Shown here: one piece after another, positions 34,284 through 42,259 of the stretch
How the letters are laid out: each line of letters begins with the position of its first letter
Position numbering within the stretch: position 1 is the first letter of the stretch
Notes under the pieces: model-generated
What the model saw: only the letters and a program-made list of their open reading frames with translations
Database searches by the model: none
What the model was told of the DNA's origin: nothing
Program-made: the position numbers and the translations under genes
Assembly: GCF_003097355.1 (NCBI RefSeq)
Contig: NZ_PYUI01000011.1
Span: forward strand, 1-64,000
Source of the DNA: Arthrobacter sp. H-02-3
Lineage (GTDB): Bacteria > Actinomycetota > Actinomycetes > Actinomycetales > Micrococcaceae
Direction: 5' to 3'
DNA length: 64,000 nucleotides

Positions 34284-35891
34284 CTAGGAGTTCTTCTTGT
34301 AGCGGTCGTAGGCCTGCTGGTAGACCTCGATCATCTTGTCGACACCGATGTTCTTGAGCTGGGTGACGTAGCCGTCCCACTCCTGCTCGATGCCTCCGGA
34401 GACGATCCACTTGGCCATGTTCTGCTTGACCAGGGAGGTGGTGTCGGTTTCAATGCTGCTGATCTGCTGGAGTTCGTCGGTGGACAGTGCCACCGGGGGG
34501 TAGCCGTCGTTGCCGGCGAAGGGCTTGTAGTTTTCGTTGACCGTCTTCTGGCGTTCCGCGGCGCGCGGTTCGGGAGCGACGACGGACTTGAAGCTCTCCG
34601 CCGTGTTGGCCTTCGGTCCGCCCGGGGCGACCTTCTGGCGGCGTTCACCTTCGCTGGTTCCGGCCGGCGCGGGGATCTGTACCAGCAGCCCGTTGGCATC
34701 CTTTTGCAGGGTTTCACCGATCGGTCCCCAGTTAGCCTGGGCGGACTGGATGGGGTCGTAGAGGTTATCGGCCCAGCGCATGGTCGCGGCGGGGTACTTG
34801 TCGGCCCGGGTGATGGCGAAGGCGCCGCGGGCGATTTCCTGGTTGTTGGACTGGCTGGCGATGCGCTTGCCGTCCACGCCCTGGAGCACGGGCACAAGGG
34901 CGTAGTCATTGGCGCGGTCTGCGCCGACCATCTCCGGAACTTCCCACCAGGCGAACGAGCCGAGGTTTTCCGTGGCGGCCTTGCCCTTGGCGAGGTAGGC
35001 CTTGTCGTCCTGGGAGAAGGATTCCGGATCGATCAGACCTTCTTGATACCACTGGTGCAGGGTCTGGATGGCTTTTTTGTAGCCGTCCTGCGTGGGGGTG
35101 AAGATGACCTTGTTGTCCTGCACGATGCGGTGATCCATGTTGTCCGGCACCCCGCCCAGGGCCGCGATCAGGTCAACGATGTCTCCGCACCAGGAGCCGG
35201 GCATGAAGCTCAGCGGGATGGTTTTGCCGGTCCCGGACGCGTCCTGGGTTTTGAACGCCAGAAGGGCGTCGTGGAATTCAGCGATGGTCTTGGGCATGGG
35301 GATGTTGAGCTTTTTCAGCCAGGCGGTATTGATGGCGATTTCGTTGGGGAACTGGACCAGGCCGAGCTCCTCAACGGACGGCAGGGAGTAGATGTGCCCG
35401 TCGGAGGAGGTGATGGCCGCCTTGATGTCCGGACGGGCTGCGAGCAGCTTGGCGAGATTGGGAGCGTTCTTCTCAATCAGGTTCTCCAGCGGGATCAGCG
35501 TGCCGCTGGCGGAGTACGTGGCGATCTCGGCATCCGTCAGGCCGGTGTTGAAGAACGCGTCGGGAAGGTCCCCGCTGGCCAGGATGAGGTTCTTCTTTTC
35601 CTGGAAGACCGTATCGGGCAGGTTCTGCCAGTCGATATGGATGTTGGTGTCCTTTTCCCAGTTCTTCACCACGGTCATGGTGTTGTAGTCCGGTGCCAGG
35701 GCCGTCTTGGTTCCCGAGAACTTCAGGGTCAGCTGCTTGCTGACGATCGGGAAGCCTGTTGCCTGGAACCCGAAGTCAGCGGAGGCGTCTTTGACCTCCG
35801 GAGAGCCGGACTGGCCGCCGGAACAGGCGGTGAACGTCATCGTTCCGGCCAGGAGGGCGCCAAGGACGGCATATTTGCGGCTGATTGCCAT
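34284..35891 (-). CDS. CUT1 sugar-binding lipoprotein of the fructan transporter (LplA-like)
   Basis: A 535-residue extracellular binding protein, longer than ordinary CUT1 receptors, as in LplA/YtcQ-type systems. ATG at 35891 is preferred because AGGA lies six bases before it; an ATG two codons earlier overlaps that site. The signal peptide ends in a lipobox-like FTAC. Features include LPDAFFNTGLTDAEIATY and IYSLPSVEELG. With the LplB/LplC-like permeases and the GH32 enzyme it probably imports fructo-oligosaccharides; specificity is inferred. Confidence 0.9.
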   Translation of the reverse strand: MAISRKYAVLGALLAGTMTFTACSGGQSGSPEVKDASADFGFQATGFPIVSKQLTLKFSGTKTALAPDYNTMTVVKNWEKDTNIHIDWQNLPDTVFQEKKNLILASGDLPDAFFNTGLTDAEIATYSASGTLIPLENLIEKNAPNLAKLLAARPDIKAAITSSDGHIYSLPSVEELGLVQFPNEIAINTAWLKKLNIPMPKTIAEFHDALLAFKTQDASGTGKTIPLSFMPGSWCGDIVDLIAALGGVPDNMDHRIVQDNKVIFTPTQDGYKKAIQTLHQWYQEGLIDPESFSQDDKAYLAKGKAATENLGSFAWWEVPEMVGADRANDYALVPVLQGVDGKRIASQSNNQEIARGAFAITRADKYPAATMRWADNLYDPIQSAQANWGPIGETLQKDANGLLVQIPAPAGTSEGERRQKVAPGGPKANTAESFKSVVAPEPRAAERQKTVNENYKPFAGNDGYPPVALSTDELQQISSIETDTTSLVKQNMAKWIVSGGIEQEWDGYVTQLKNIGVDKMIEVYQQAYDRYKKNS

Positions 35892-35970
35892 GGTCATTCC
35901 TATTCTGAGGTGTGGTTTTGCCGGCCCGTGGCGAGTGCCCCGGGGACGGGTGGTGCGCGGGGAAGGGTCC

Positions 35971-36930
35971 CTATTTCACGGCGCCGATCATGGCGCCCTT
36001 GGTGAAGTGCTTCTGCATGAATGGCAGGGCAATCATCAGCGGCAGGCTCGAGACGACGATCATGGCGTACTTGGTGAGCTCCGCGATCCTTTGCGCTGCC
36101 GCATAGGACTGGATGTCTCCCCCGGTGGTGCCGGTGGATGAAACATCGGATTGGATGAGGATGTTGCGCAGGACGAGCTGCAGCGGGTATTTGGAGTCAT
36201 CGTTCAGGAAGATCAGGGCGTCGAAGAACGAGTTCCACTGGGCCACGACGTGGATCATGACCATGAGCATGATCAGGGGTTTGGACAGGGGCAGCACCAT
36301 CTTGAAGAAGAACTTGAAGTCGGTGGCCCCATCCATCTGGGCGGCTTCACGCAGTTCGTTGGGGATGGTGTGTTCGAAGAAGGAGCGGGCGATAATCAGG
36401 TTCCAGACACCGACCGCGCCTGGGAGAACGACGGCCCAGACGGTGTTGAGCATGCCCAGGTCCCGGACGACCAGGTACTTGGTGATGAGTCCGCCGTCGA
36501 AGAACATGGTGATGACGAACAGGAGCATCAGGATTTTCCGGCCCGGCATGTCCTTGCGGGACAGCGCGTAGGCGCCGCAGAGGATCGTGGTGACACTGAT
36601 AGCGGTGCCTAGGACGGTGTAGATGACGGTGTTCCCCAGGCCGTTCCAGATCCGGCTATCCGCGAAAATCCGCTGGTAGCCCTCAAGTGTCACGCCGGAG
36701 GGGAACAGCCAGACCTTGCCTTCGTAGATCGCGTTCGGATCGCTGACGGACGCAATGACAATGAAGTAGAGGGGGTAGACCACAGCCAGGATGGACAGCA
36801 GCAGGATGGCTGTGGCTGCGATGTTGAAGGCGCGGTCACCGTACCTGTCCCGCAACGTCGGCCTGGGCCGGGCCGGGCTGACGTTTCTGTTCGGGGTGTC
36901 GATGTTGACGGGGCTGGTTTTCAAAGACAT
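35971..36930 (-). CDS. ABC transporter permease, LplC/YtcP-like
   Basis: A 319-residue CUT1-type permease with six hydrophobic segments and the EAA-type loop ELREAAQMDGATDFKFFFKMVLPL. The stretch FDGGLITKYLVVRDLGML is characteristic of the LplC branch. It starts 7 bases after the LplB-like gene and precedes the binding-protein gene. No ATPase is encoded in the operon. Confidence 0.9.
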   Translation of the reverse strand: MSLKTSPVNIDTPNRNVSPARPRPTLRDRYGDRAFNIAATAILLLSILAVVYPLYFIVIASVSDPNAIYEGKVWLFPSGVTLEGYQRIFADSRIWNGLGNTVIYTVLGTAISVTTILCGAYALSRKDMPGRKILMLLFVITMFFDGGLITKYLVVRDLGMLNTVWAVVLPGAVGVWNLIIARSFFEHTIPNELREAAQMDGATDFKFFFKMVLPLSKPLIMLMVMIHVVAQWNSFFDALIFLNDDSKYPLQLVLRNILIQSDVSSTGTTGGDIQSYAAAQRIAELTKYAMIVVSSLPLMIALPFMQKHFTKGAMIGAVK

Positions 36931-36937
36931 CTCGGCA

Positions 36938-37912
36938 TCACCACAGGGTCGCTTGGTTGGCCCGGCGCGCCACCGTATTGAAGAAGAGCAGCAGCGCCAG
37001 GTTGAGGACGGAGTTGAACAGGCCGATGGCGGCCGAATAGCTGAACTGCGCCTGCTGCAGACCCGCGTGGTAGACGTAGGTCTGGATGATCTCCGAGCTC
37101 GAGAGGTTCAGCGGCGTCTGCATCAGCAGCGCCTTCTCGAAACCGACATTCAGCAGGTTGCCGATGGCAAGGATGAACAGGATCGTTACCACCGGCATGA
37201 TGCCCGGCAGATCGATATGCCGGATTCGCTGGAGCTTCGAGGCGCCGTCGACCTTCGCCGCGTCATGCAGCGCCGGATCAATGGCCGCCAGGGCCGCCAG
37301 ATACACGATCATGGAGAACCCGGCGTTCTGCCAGACATCCGAGATGACGTAGATGGGACGGAACCACTCCGCCGAACCCATAAAGAAGATCGGCTCCCCG
37401 CCGGCCAGCTGGATCGCGTTGTTCACCAGCCCCGACCGCGGCGACAGGACCACGAACATGATGCCCACCACCACGACGGTGGAAATGAATGCAGGCGAAT
37501 AGAGCACCGTCTGGGTGAACTTCTTGAACCTCTCGCTCTGGAGCTGATTGACCAGCAACGCCAGGATGATCGGGATCGGGAAGGCCACCAGCAGGCCCAG
37601 AACGGCAATCCACAGCGTGTTTCCGAGGACCTGGCCGAACTGGTACGAGTTCACGAACCTGATGAAGTGCGTCAGGCCCACCCACGGACTGTCGGTAAAA
37701 CCCTCAGCAGGGTTGTAGTTCTTGAACGCGATCTGCACCCCGTACATCGGCCAGTACTTGAAGACCAGGATGTACACGAGGGCCGGAGCTAGTAATACGT
37801 ATAACTGCCAGGCCCGGGAGATCCTTTTCAGGCGAAGCGAAAAAGAAATCCTTCGTTGCGGCAGCGGTGCCGCGGACGGACGCCCGCGTCGGGCCGGGAT
37901 GGTTCGGCTCAT
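36938..37912 (-). CDS. ABC transporter permease, LplB-like
   Basis: A 324-residue CUT1-type permease with a basic N-terminus, six hydrophobic segments, the LplB-like KYWPMYGVQIAFKNYNP and the EAA-type DAAKVDGASKLQRIRHIDLPG loop. ATG at 37912 overlaps the lacI stop (ATGA), so regulator and transporter are translated together. It pairs with the next permease. Confidence 0.9.
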   Translation of the reverse strand: MSRTIPARRGRPSAAPLPQRRISFSLRLKRISRAWQLYVLLAPALVYILVFKYWPMYGVQIAFKNYNPAEGFTDSPWVGLTHFIRFVNSYQFGQVLGNTLWIAVLGLLVAFPIPIILALLVNQLQSERFKKFTQTVLYSPAFISTVVVVGIMFVVLSPRSGLVNNAIQLAGGEPIFFMGSAEWFRPIYVISDVWQNAGFSMIVYLAALAAIDPALHDAAKVDGASKLQRIRHIDLPGIMPVVTILFILAIGNLLNVGFEKALLMQTPLNLSSSEIIQTYVYHAGLQQAQFSYSAAIGLFNSVLNLALLLFFNTVARRANQATLW

Positions 37913-38952
37913 GGCATCTCCTTAGGATGTGTCACTGAATTCCGTTCAATCAAAGGGCACTCCATCAGCTCGACCCCGCCATGGGGTTCCGCATCCTGGA
38001 GAATCAGTTCAACCGCACGCCTGCCCATGGCGACGAACGGCAGTTCAAAGGTGGTCAGGCCCGGACGAAGGTGCGGCGCCACGGTCGTCTGGTTGTCGAA
38101 ACCCACAATCGAGACGTCCCCGGGGATCGACAGACGCAGGTCCGCGACCGCCTGATATGCGCCCCAGGCCGTCCGGTCGTTCGCACAGAAAATTGCGGTT
38201 GGCGGCTTGGCGGCCGTCATCAACTCCACCGCGTACCGGTAGCCGTCTTCCTCGCCGCCTCCTCCGAAGCGGACCAGCTCCGGATCCACATCCAGGCCCG
38301 CCTCCTCAAGGGCCACCGTGTAGCCCTCGTAACGGCCGACGGCGGCGGGAAGTCTGCTTTCGAGGGTTTCGATATTGATCAGCCCTATCCGGCGGTGCCC
38401 TGCATCGAGCAGCCGGCGCGTGGCGGCATAGCCACCCTTCACCTCGTCCGGGGCGACGCTCGGGAGGCGTCCGGCACGGTCCTGGGAGTTCAGGACCACC
38501 GACCGCACACCCGCCAGGGCTTCCGGGACGTCCAGGCGCCGGTGGTACATGGCAGCGTAGACGACTCCCGCGACCTTGTAGGAGAGCATGGTGTCCAAGG
38601 ATGCTGCTTCAAGGTCCTTGTCTCCGCCGGTGTTCATTGTGAGCAGGAGGAGCCCGTGTTCCCATGCCCGCTCCTGCGCTCCCTCGATGATGGCGCCGGC
38701 AAAGGGAGTTGTGGCTACGGAATCGCCGATAAAACCGATCATGCCGGCCACGCCGTCGCGGAGAACCTTGGCGTGGGCGTTGGTGCGGTATCCCAGCCGG
38801 TCCACGGCGTCACGTACCCGCCTGCGGGTCTCTTCGGAAAAGCGCGAGCCAGAGGCCGAATTCAGAACCAAGGAGACGGTGGCCTGAGAGACACCGGCGG
38901 CGGCGGCGACATCATGCATCGTCGGTCCGGACTTTGGCCGCGATCCAGCCAT
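37909..38952 (-). CDS. LacI-family regulator of the fructan operon
   Basis: A 347-residue LacI/GalR regulator. ATG at 38952 has GAGGAGG five bases upstream. The helix-turn-helix is PTMHDVAAAAGVSQATVSLVLN, followed by the effector domain (PPTAIFCANDRTAWGAYQ, SIVGFDNQTTVAPHL). It is the first gene of the operon, unlike the usual divergent layout, so it represses its own transcript together with the transport and hydrolysis genes. The operator is at 38984-38997. Confidence 0.9.
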   Translation of the reverse strand: MAGSRPKSGPTMHDVAAAAGVSQATVSLVLNSASGSRFSEETRRRVRDAVDRLGYRTNAHAKVLRDGVAGMIGFIGDSVATTPFAGAIIEGAQERAWEHGLLLLTMNTGGDKDLEAASLDTMLSYKVAGVVYAAMYHRRLDVPEALAGVRSVVLNSQDRAGRLPSVAPDEVKGGYAATRRLLDAGHRRIGLINIETLESRLPAAVGRYEGYTVALEEAGLDVDPELVRFGGGGEEDGYRYAVELMTAAKPPTAIFCANDRTAWGAYQAVADLRLSIPGDVSIVGFDNQTTVAPHLRPGLTTFELPFVAMGRRAVELILQDAEPHGGVELMECPLIERNSVTHPKEMP

Positions 38953-38983
38953 GGGCACCTCCTCGGGCCAAGTAATTCGATCG

Positions 38984-39035
38984 GTTATTCGTATAACTCG
39001 TTGTGAACTGTATCGTGCATCACATCGGCCGTCAA
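38984..39035 (-). promoter_or_regulatory. Fructan operon promoter and LacI-type operator
   Basis: Minus-strand -35 TTGACG (39030-39035) and -10 TACAGT (39007-39012) with an exact 17-bp spacer. The CG-centred near-palindrome GTTATTCGTATAAC (38984-38997, one mismatch) covers the expected start site, as expected for negative autoregulation by the first gene. Confidence 0.8.
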
Positions 39036-39305
39036 CATGGCCAATGAGGCGCCCGCCCATGTTCTCGATGTTGACGCCTGAGCATCCTCGAGTGCGACAG
39101 ATTATTCCATTCCAGCTCGACGAGATCGTACTTGGTGCGAGCTTCTGCGGATTGGCCGCCTCAGCAGGCCCTGCATCGGACCCCTGCACTGGACTCCTGC
39201 ACAACGAGACGGAGGTGTCTCATTCAGTTGACCATTGAGCCGACAAGCCATTCCACGGTTAGCTGGATCACATCAACGTTTCCCCGTGACCTTTCAGGAA
39301 TCCTC
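39036..39305. other. Intergenic stretch without recognised gene
   Basis: Together with the promoter at 38984-39035 this forms a 353-bp gap between the fructan lacI gene and the small protein at 39306. GC content is lower than in the neighbouring genes. A TTGACC at 39228 could be a -35 element for the plus strand, but no good -10 follows. No gene, repeat or RNA was recognised. Confidence 0.4.
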
Positions 39306-39551
39306 ATGACTTTGCAGAAGAACCGGCCCTCCGGCGGCCCCGTCCACTGGGACGACGTCGAGATCGGCGACGCCGTCCACCTCCGCCGGGGCGGCCGCAT
39401 TGAGTACGCCGGACGCGTCGACAACCGCACCGCCGACGGCGCCGTCGTGTGGGTACTCTCCGACGGCGGACGCCGGCAGCTGTTCCATGTTGCCGACGGC
39501 TTCGAACTGATCGTTGCAGACCCCGAAGGAGCCCGTCATGCTGACAACTGA
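39306..39551 (+). CDS. Small protein of unknown function, similar to 3116-3370
   Basis: An 81-residue protein from ATG 39306 with AGGA six bases upstream. It looks beta-rich: WDDVEIGDAVHLRRGG, then EYAGRVDNRTADG and VVWVLSDGGRRQLFHVADGFELI. The GRVD-xxT-D-W-DG-R-F order matches the small protein at 3116-3370, so the two are probably paralogues. The next small gene starts inside its 3' end. Function is unknown. Confidence 0.65.
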   Translation: MTLQKNRPSGGPVHWDDVEIGDAVHLRRGGRIEYAGRVDNRTADGAVVWVLSDGGRRQLFHVADGFELIVADPEGARHADN

Positions 39552-39681
39552 ACGCCCCGCAACTCTGGTGCGCCAGCCGACCACCCTGTCCGGCACCGCA
39601 GCCGGGACGGACACCTGGGCTTCCGGCGCCGCCTCCTGCCCCGATGACTGCCACTACTGCTCGGGCCCCGAGACCGACTAG
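39538..39681 (+). CDS. 47-residue micro-protein with CxxxCxxC motif
   Basis: A short frame starting at ATG 39538 inside the previous gene (14-base overlap), with an excellent AAGGAG site six bases upstream, ending at TAG 39681. The peptide is Thr/Ala-rich with a cysteine cluster at the C-terminus, SCPDDCHYCSG (Cys34, Cys38, Cys41). The C-x3-C-x2-C spacing is that of radical-SAM [4Fe-4S] loops, but nothing else of that family is present. It could bind metal or be a modified-peptide precursor. No family was recognised. Confidence 0.6.
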   Translation: MLTTERPATLVRQPTTLSGTAAGTDTWASGAASCPDDCHYCSGPETD

Positions 39682-39822
39682 CCGCAGCGGCTTCCCTCCC
39701 CCGTACACTCCCGCACCTCCCCGGCGCCGGCCGCCCGGGCCCCTGAGCTCCCGCGCGCCGGTAGAATCTGGTAGGAAACCGCGAACCGCGACCCGCGATC
39801 AGCGACCCGTCAGGAGGCCTCC

Positions 39823-40440
39823 GTGCGACTACACCACGCCTGGGTTCCTTTCCATTCCCTCCGGGCTGCCCTCTTCGCCACCACCGCGGTGACGCTGGCA
39901 GCCTGTGCCCACGTCGTCTCCGGCGGCCAACTGCCCGGTTCCGGCATCCTGGTTGCCATCCTGGCCCTGACCGGACTGGCCTGCACGGTTGCCACCCGGC
40001 TCCATCTTGGGTTCCCGGCCGCGGCCGCCCTCCTGAGCGCCGGGCAGGTGGTCCTGCACGAGGCCTTCACCGCGTTCGGCGGATCCGTTGCGGGGACGCC
40101 GGCCGGCGAGCCAACCCACCACGGCCCGGCCGTCATCCCCGCTGGGACCCTCACCCATCTTCAGTCCCATGAGCTGGACTCCCCGCTGGCCCTGTTCATG
40201 CTGAGCGGCCACGCGCTGGCCACTCTTGCCTGTGCGCTGCTCCTGGCCAAGGGCGAAGACGCCCTGTGGGCCCTCGCCGCCTGGCTCCGGCCGCTAGTCC
40301 AGCTCCCGTCACCGGTGACGCCCGACGTCGGCCCCGCACCGATGCCGGCCGGCTGGCCGGCGGACTGTGCCCCGCTCCCCTGGCGGAACCTCCGGCCCGA
40401 TAGCCGCCGGGGCCCGCCCGCCGCCGTCGTGCTTCCCTGA
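39823..40440 (+). CDS. Integral membrane protein of unknown function near copper gene
   Basis: A 205-residue protein starting at GTG 39823 after AGGAGG. It has about four hydrophobic segments (residues about 14-32, 39-57, 62-80 and 120-140), a His-containing external loop (EPTHHGPAVIPAG and THLQSHELD) and a proline-rich cytoplasmic tail. The His-rich loop and the downstream YcnI-like gene suggest a role with copper, but this is inference from context. No catalytic motif is visible. Confidence 0.65.
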   Translation: MRLHHAWVPFHSLRAALFATTAVTLAACAHVVSGGQLPGSGILVAILALTGLACTVATRLHLGFPAAAALLSAGQVVLHEAFTAFGGSVAGTPAGEPTHHGPAVIPAGTLTHLQSHELDSPLALFMLSGHALATLACALLLAKGEDALWALAAWLRPLVQLPSPVTPDVGPAPMPAGWPADCAPLPWRNLRPDSRRGPPAAVVLP

Positions 40441-40509
40441 CATCCCTCCGGCCGCGGCCGGAGCTGTCCCGCTCTGCTGTGCCCTTAACCGGCCTATTCC
40501 GATCCGGCC

Positions 40510-40539
40510 TGCGCTGCCGTGCGCTGCCCTGCGCTGATC
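40510..40539. repeat. 10-bp tandem repeat, three copies
   Basis: Three head-to-tail copies of TGCGCTGCCS, the last one degenerate, in the 248-bp gap before the YcnI-like gene. Nothing else was recognised in that gap. Confidence 0.6.
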
Positions 40540-40688
40540 GAATCCGCCCGTTCTGGGCCGTCTGTGCTGCCCCGTCCTGTCCTGGGCTGGGCTGATCCGC
40601 ACAGCCATGAGCGGTACGAGCCGCCGCGTCCACCCCCACTTTCGCGCTGCCCCGAGCGCAGCGCGTCCGCCTGAAAGGCACCCTTACC

Positions 40689-41453
40689 TTGAAAACCACA
40701 CTGCACGCCTCTGCCCTCCGCCGCACCCTCTCCGTCACGGCCGTGGCCGGCGGAACGGCGGCGCTGATGCTCGCCGGGCTTACGGCCGCGTCCGCGCACG
40801 TCGAAGCCACCCCGGACAAGACCGCCGCGAACTCGTACGCCCTGCTGACCTTCGGGATTCCGCACGGCTGCGATACGTCCGGGACCACCAAAATGACCAT
40901 CACCCTGCCCGCCGAACTCAACGACGCCCAGCCCACGGTAAACCCGAACTGGACGGTGCAAAAGGTTACGGAGCAGCTGCCCGCGCCCAAGAAACTGGAC
41001 AACGGGACGTCCATCACCAAGCGGACCAGCCAGATCGTCTACACGGCCAAGTCCCCGCTGGACCCGGAGCTGCGGGACACCCTGGTGCTCTCCGTGAAGC
41101 TGCCCGATACTCCGGGGAAGACCCTCTACTTCCCCACCCTGCAGACCTGCGAGCAGGGTCAGACCGACTGGTCGCAGAGCCCGCAGGAAGGCCAGGACGA
41201 GGAATCCCTCAAAACCCCGTCACCGTCAGTGACGGTCACCGACGCCGTCGCAGGCGCGGACGGCCATTCGGCCCACACTGCCAGCGTTGAGGCCGCCCCG
41301 GCAGCAACCCAGATGGCGTCCGTGGACGACGGCGGCGCGCAGGCCCGGAGCTGGGGCGCCCTGGCCGCCGGGCTCGGCGGCCTAGTGCTCGGCGGGGCAG
41401 CATTCATCCGAAGCCGCACCAAGAACGGCGGCAGCTCCGTGACCCAGAAGTAA
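40689..41453 (+). CDS. ycnI: YcnI-like (DUF1775) copper-binding membrane-anchored protein
   Basis: A 254-residue exported protein. The start is TTG 40689, with AAAGG about ten bases upstream. The signal peptide is followed by SAHVEATP, so the mature chain begins with the His that forms the copper brace in YcnI. Family marks FGIPHGCDTSGTTKM, a Trp in NPNWTV and LYFPTLQTCEQGQTDWSQ are present. A polar linker leads to a C-terminal membrane segment (LGGLVLGGAAFI) and a basic end. It probably handles Cu(II) outside the cell. CopC/CopD partners are not adjacent. Confidence 0.9.
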   Translation: MKTTLHASALRRTLSVTAVAGGTAALMLAGLTAASAHVEATPDKTAANSYALLTFGIPHGCDTSGTTKMTITLPAELNDAQPTVNPNWTVQKVTEQLPAPKKLDNGTSITKRTSQIVYTAKSPLDPELRDTLVLSVKLPDTPGKTLYFPTLQTCEQGQTDWSQSPQEGQDEESLKTPSPSVTVTDAVAGADGHSAHTASVEAAPAATQMASVDDGGAQARSWGALAAGLGGLVLGGAAFIRSRTKNGGSSVTQK

Positions 41454-41475
41454 CGCGCAGCGCGGTTGACCTCGG

Positions 41476-41507
41476 TTGATGCCCGGAAATCACAATCCGG
41501 GCATCAA
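41476..41507 (+). terminator. Hairpin after ycnI
   Basis: A 12-bp perfect stem (TTGATGCCCGGA at 41476-41487 with 41496-41507), 8-base loop, 22 bases past the ycnI stop. The following bases are TCGGGG rather than a U-run. Likely a transcript end. Confidence 0.6.
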
Positions 41508-41567
41508 TCGGGGCTCCGTCGCCGTGGCGTCGTTGACTAAGGCATCGGCGGGCATAAAGGTGGAGCC

Positions 41568-42197
41568 ATGAGGTCTCAGCGAATGAATCATGCACTGCTT
41601 GTGACAACGGCTGCCGTCGCGGCCCTCCTGCTTAGCGGCTGCGGGGGCAGCGCGGCGCAGACCCAGTCGGCGACGTCACCGGCTACCGCGTCGGCCAGCC
41701 CGGCCAGCCTGCCCGCAGCCTCCGGTGCCGCAACGGACACCTCTGCCGCCCCGGCATCGCAGGCGGCCCAGTCCGGCCCCGCGCTGTGCAAGGCCGCGGG
41801 CCTGACGGCCACCACCGACTCTACCGGCGGCGGCGCGGCGGGCAGCGTCTACATGAAACTGATCGTGACCAACTCCGGCACCGAGCCGTGCCTGCTCAAG
41901 GGCTACGCGGGCGTCTCCCTCACGGCAGGGGCCGACGGCGAGCCGATCGGCGCCGCCGCCACCCGCGACGACTCCACGCCGGTCACCGATGTCCAGCTTG
42001 CCCCGGGCCAGGCCGGCGTCGCCACCCTGCGCTATACCCAGGCCGCCAACTACGGGGACTGCACCCGGACGCCCGCGGCAGGATTCCGGGTCTACCCGCC
42101 CGAGGACACCGCTTCCCTGTTCCTCCCGCAGCCGCTTGATGCCTGCAGCAACACCGAGATCAACCTGCTGACCATCGGGGCCTTTCAGCCGAAGTAG
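41568..42197 (+). CDS. DUF4232-type lipoprotein
   Basis: A 209-residue secreted protein. ATG at 41568 has GGTGGAG upstream. The signal peptide ends in a lipobox LLLSGC, then a Ser/Ala/Thr linker of about 45 residues leads to a DUF4232-like beta-sandwich with LIVTNSGTEPCLLKGYAGVSL and paired cysteines (PALC, EPC, YGDC, DAC). The domain is common in actinobacterial envelope proteins. Function is unknown; the upstream ycnI gene may be linked only by position, because a hairpin lies between them. Confidence 0.85.
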   Translation: MRSQRMNHALLVTTAAVAALLLSGCGGSAAQTQSATSPATASASPASLPAASGAATDTSAAPASQAAQSGPALCKAAGLTATTDSTGGGAAGSVYMKLIVTNSGTEPCLLKGYAGVSLTAGADGEPIGAAATRDDSTPVTDVQLAPGQAGVATLRYTQAANYGDCTRTPAAGFRVYPPEDTASLFLPQPLDACSNTEINLLTIGAFQPK

Positions 42198-42259
42198 CCC
42201 CAGACGCCCCAGGACATTGCCCGGCCAATAGTGTCGGCCGGGTAGGGCATGATGGAGGA

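Noticed and set aside
33978..36005. 675-codon open frame on the plus strand opposite the GH32 and binding-protein genes
   Set aside because: It spans two convincing genes and their intergenic hairpin, which a real gene would not do; no family motif.
40196..41020. 274-codon open frame on the minus strand across the gap before ycnI
   Set aside because: It overlaps the ycnI signal peptide and the end of the membrane protein gene, is Arg/Gly-rich and lacks a ribosome site.
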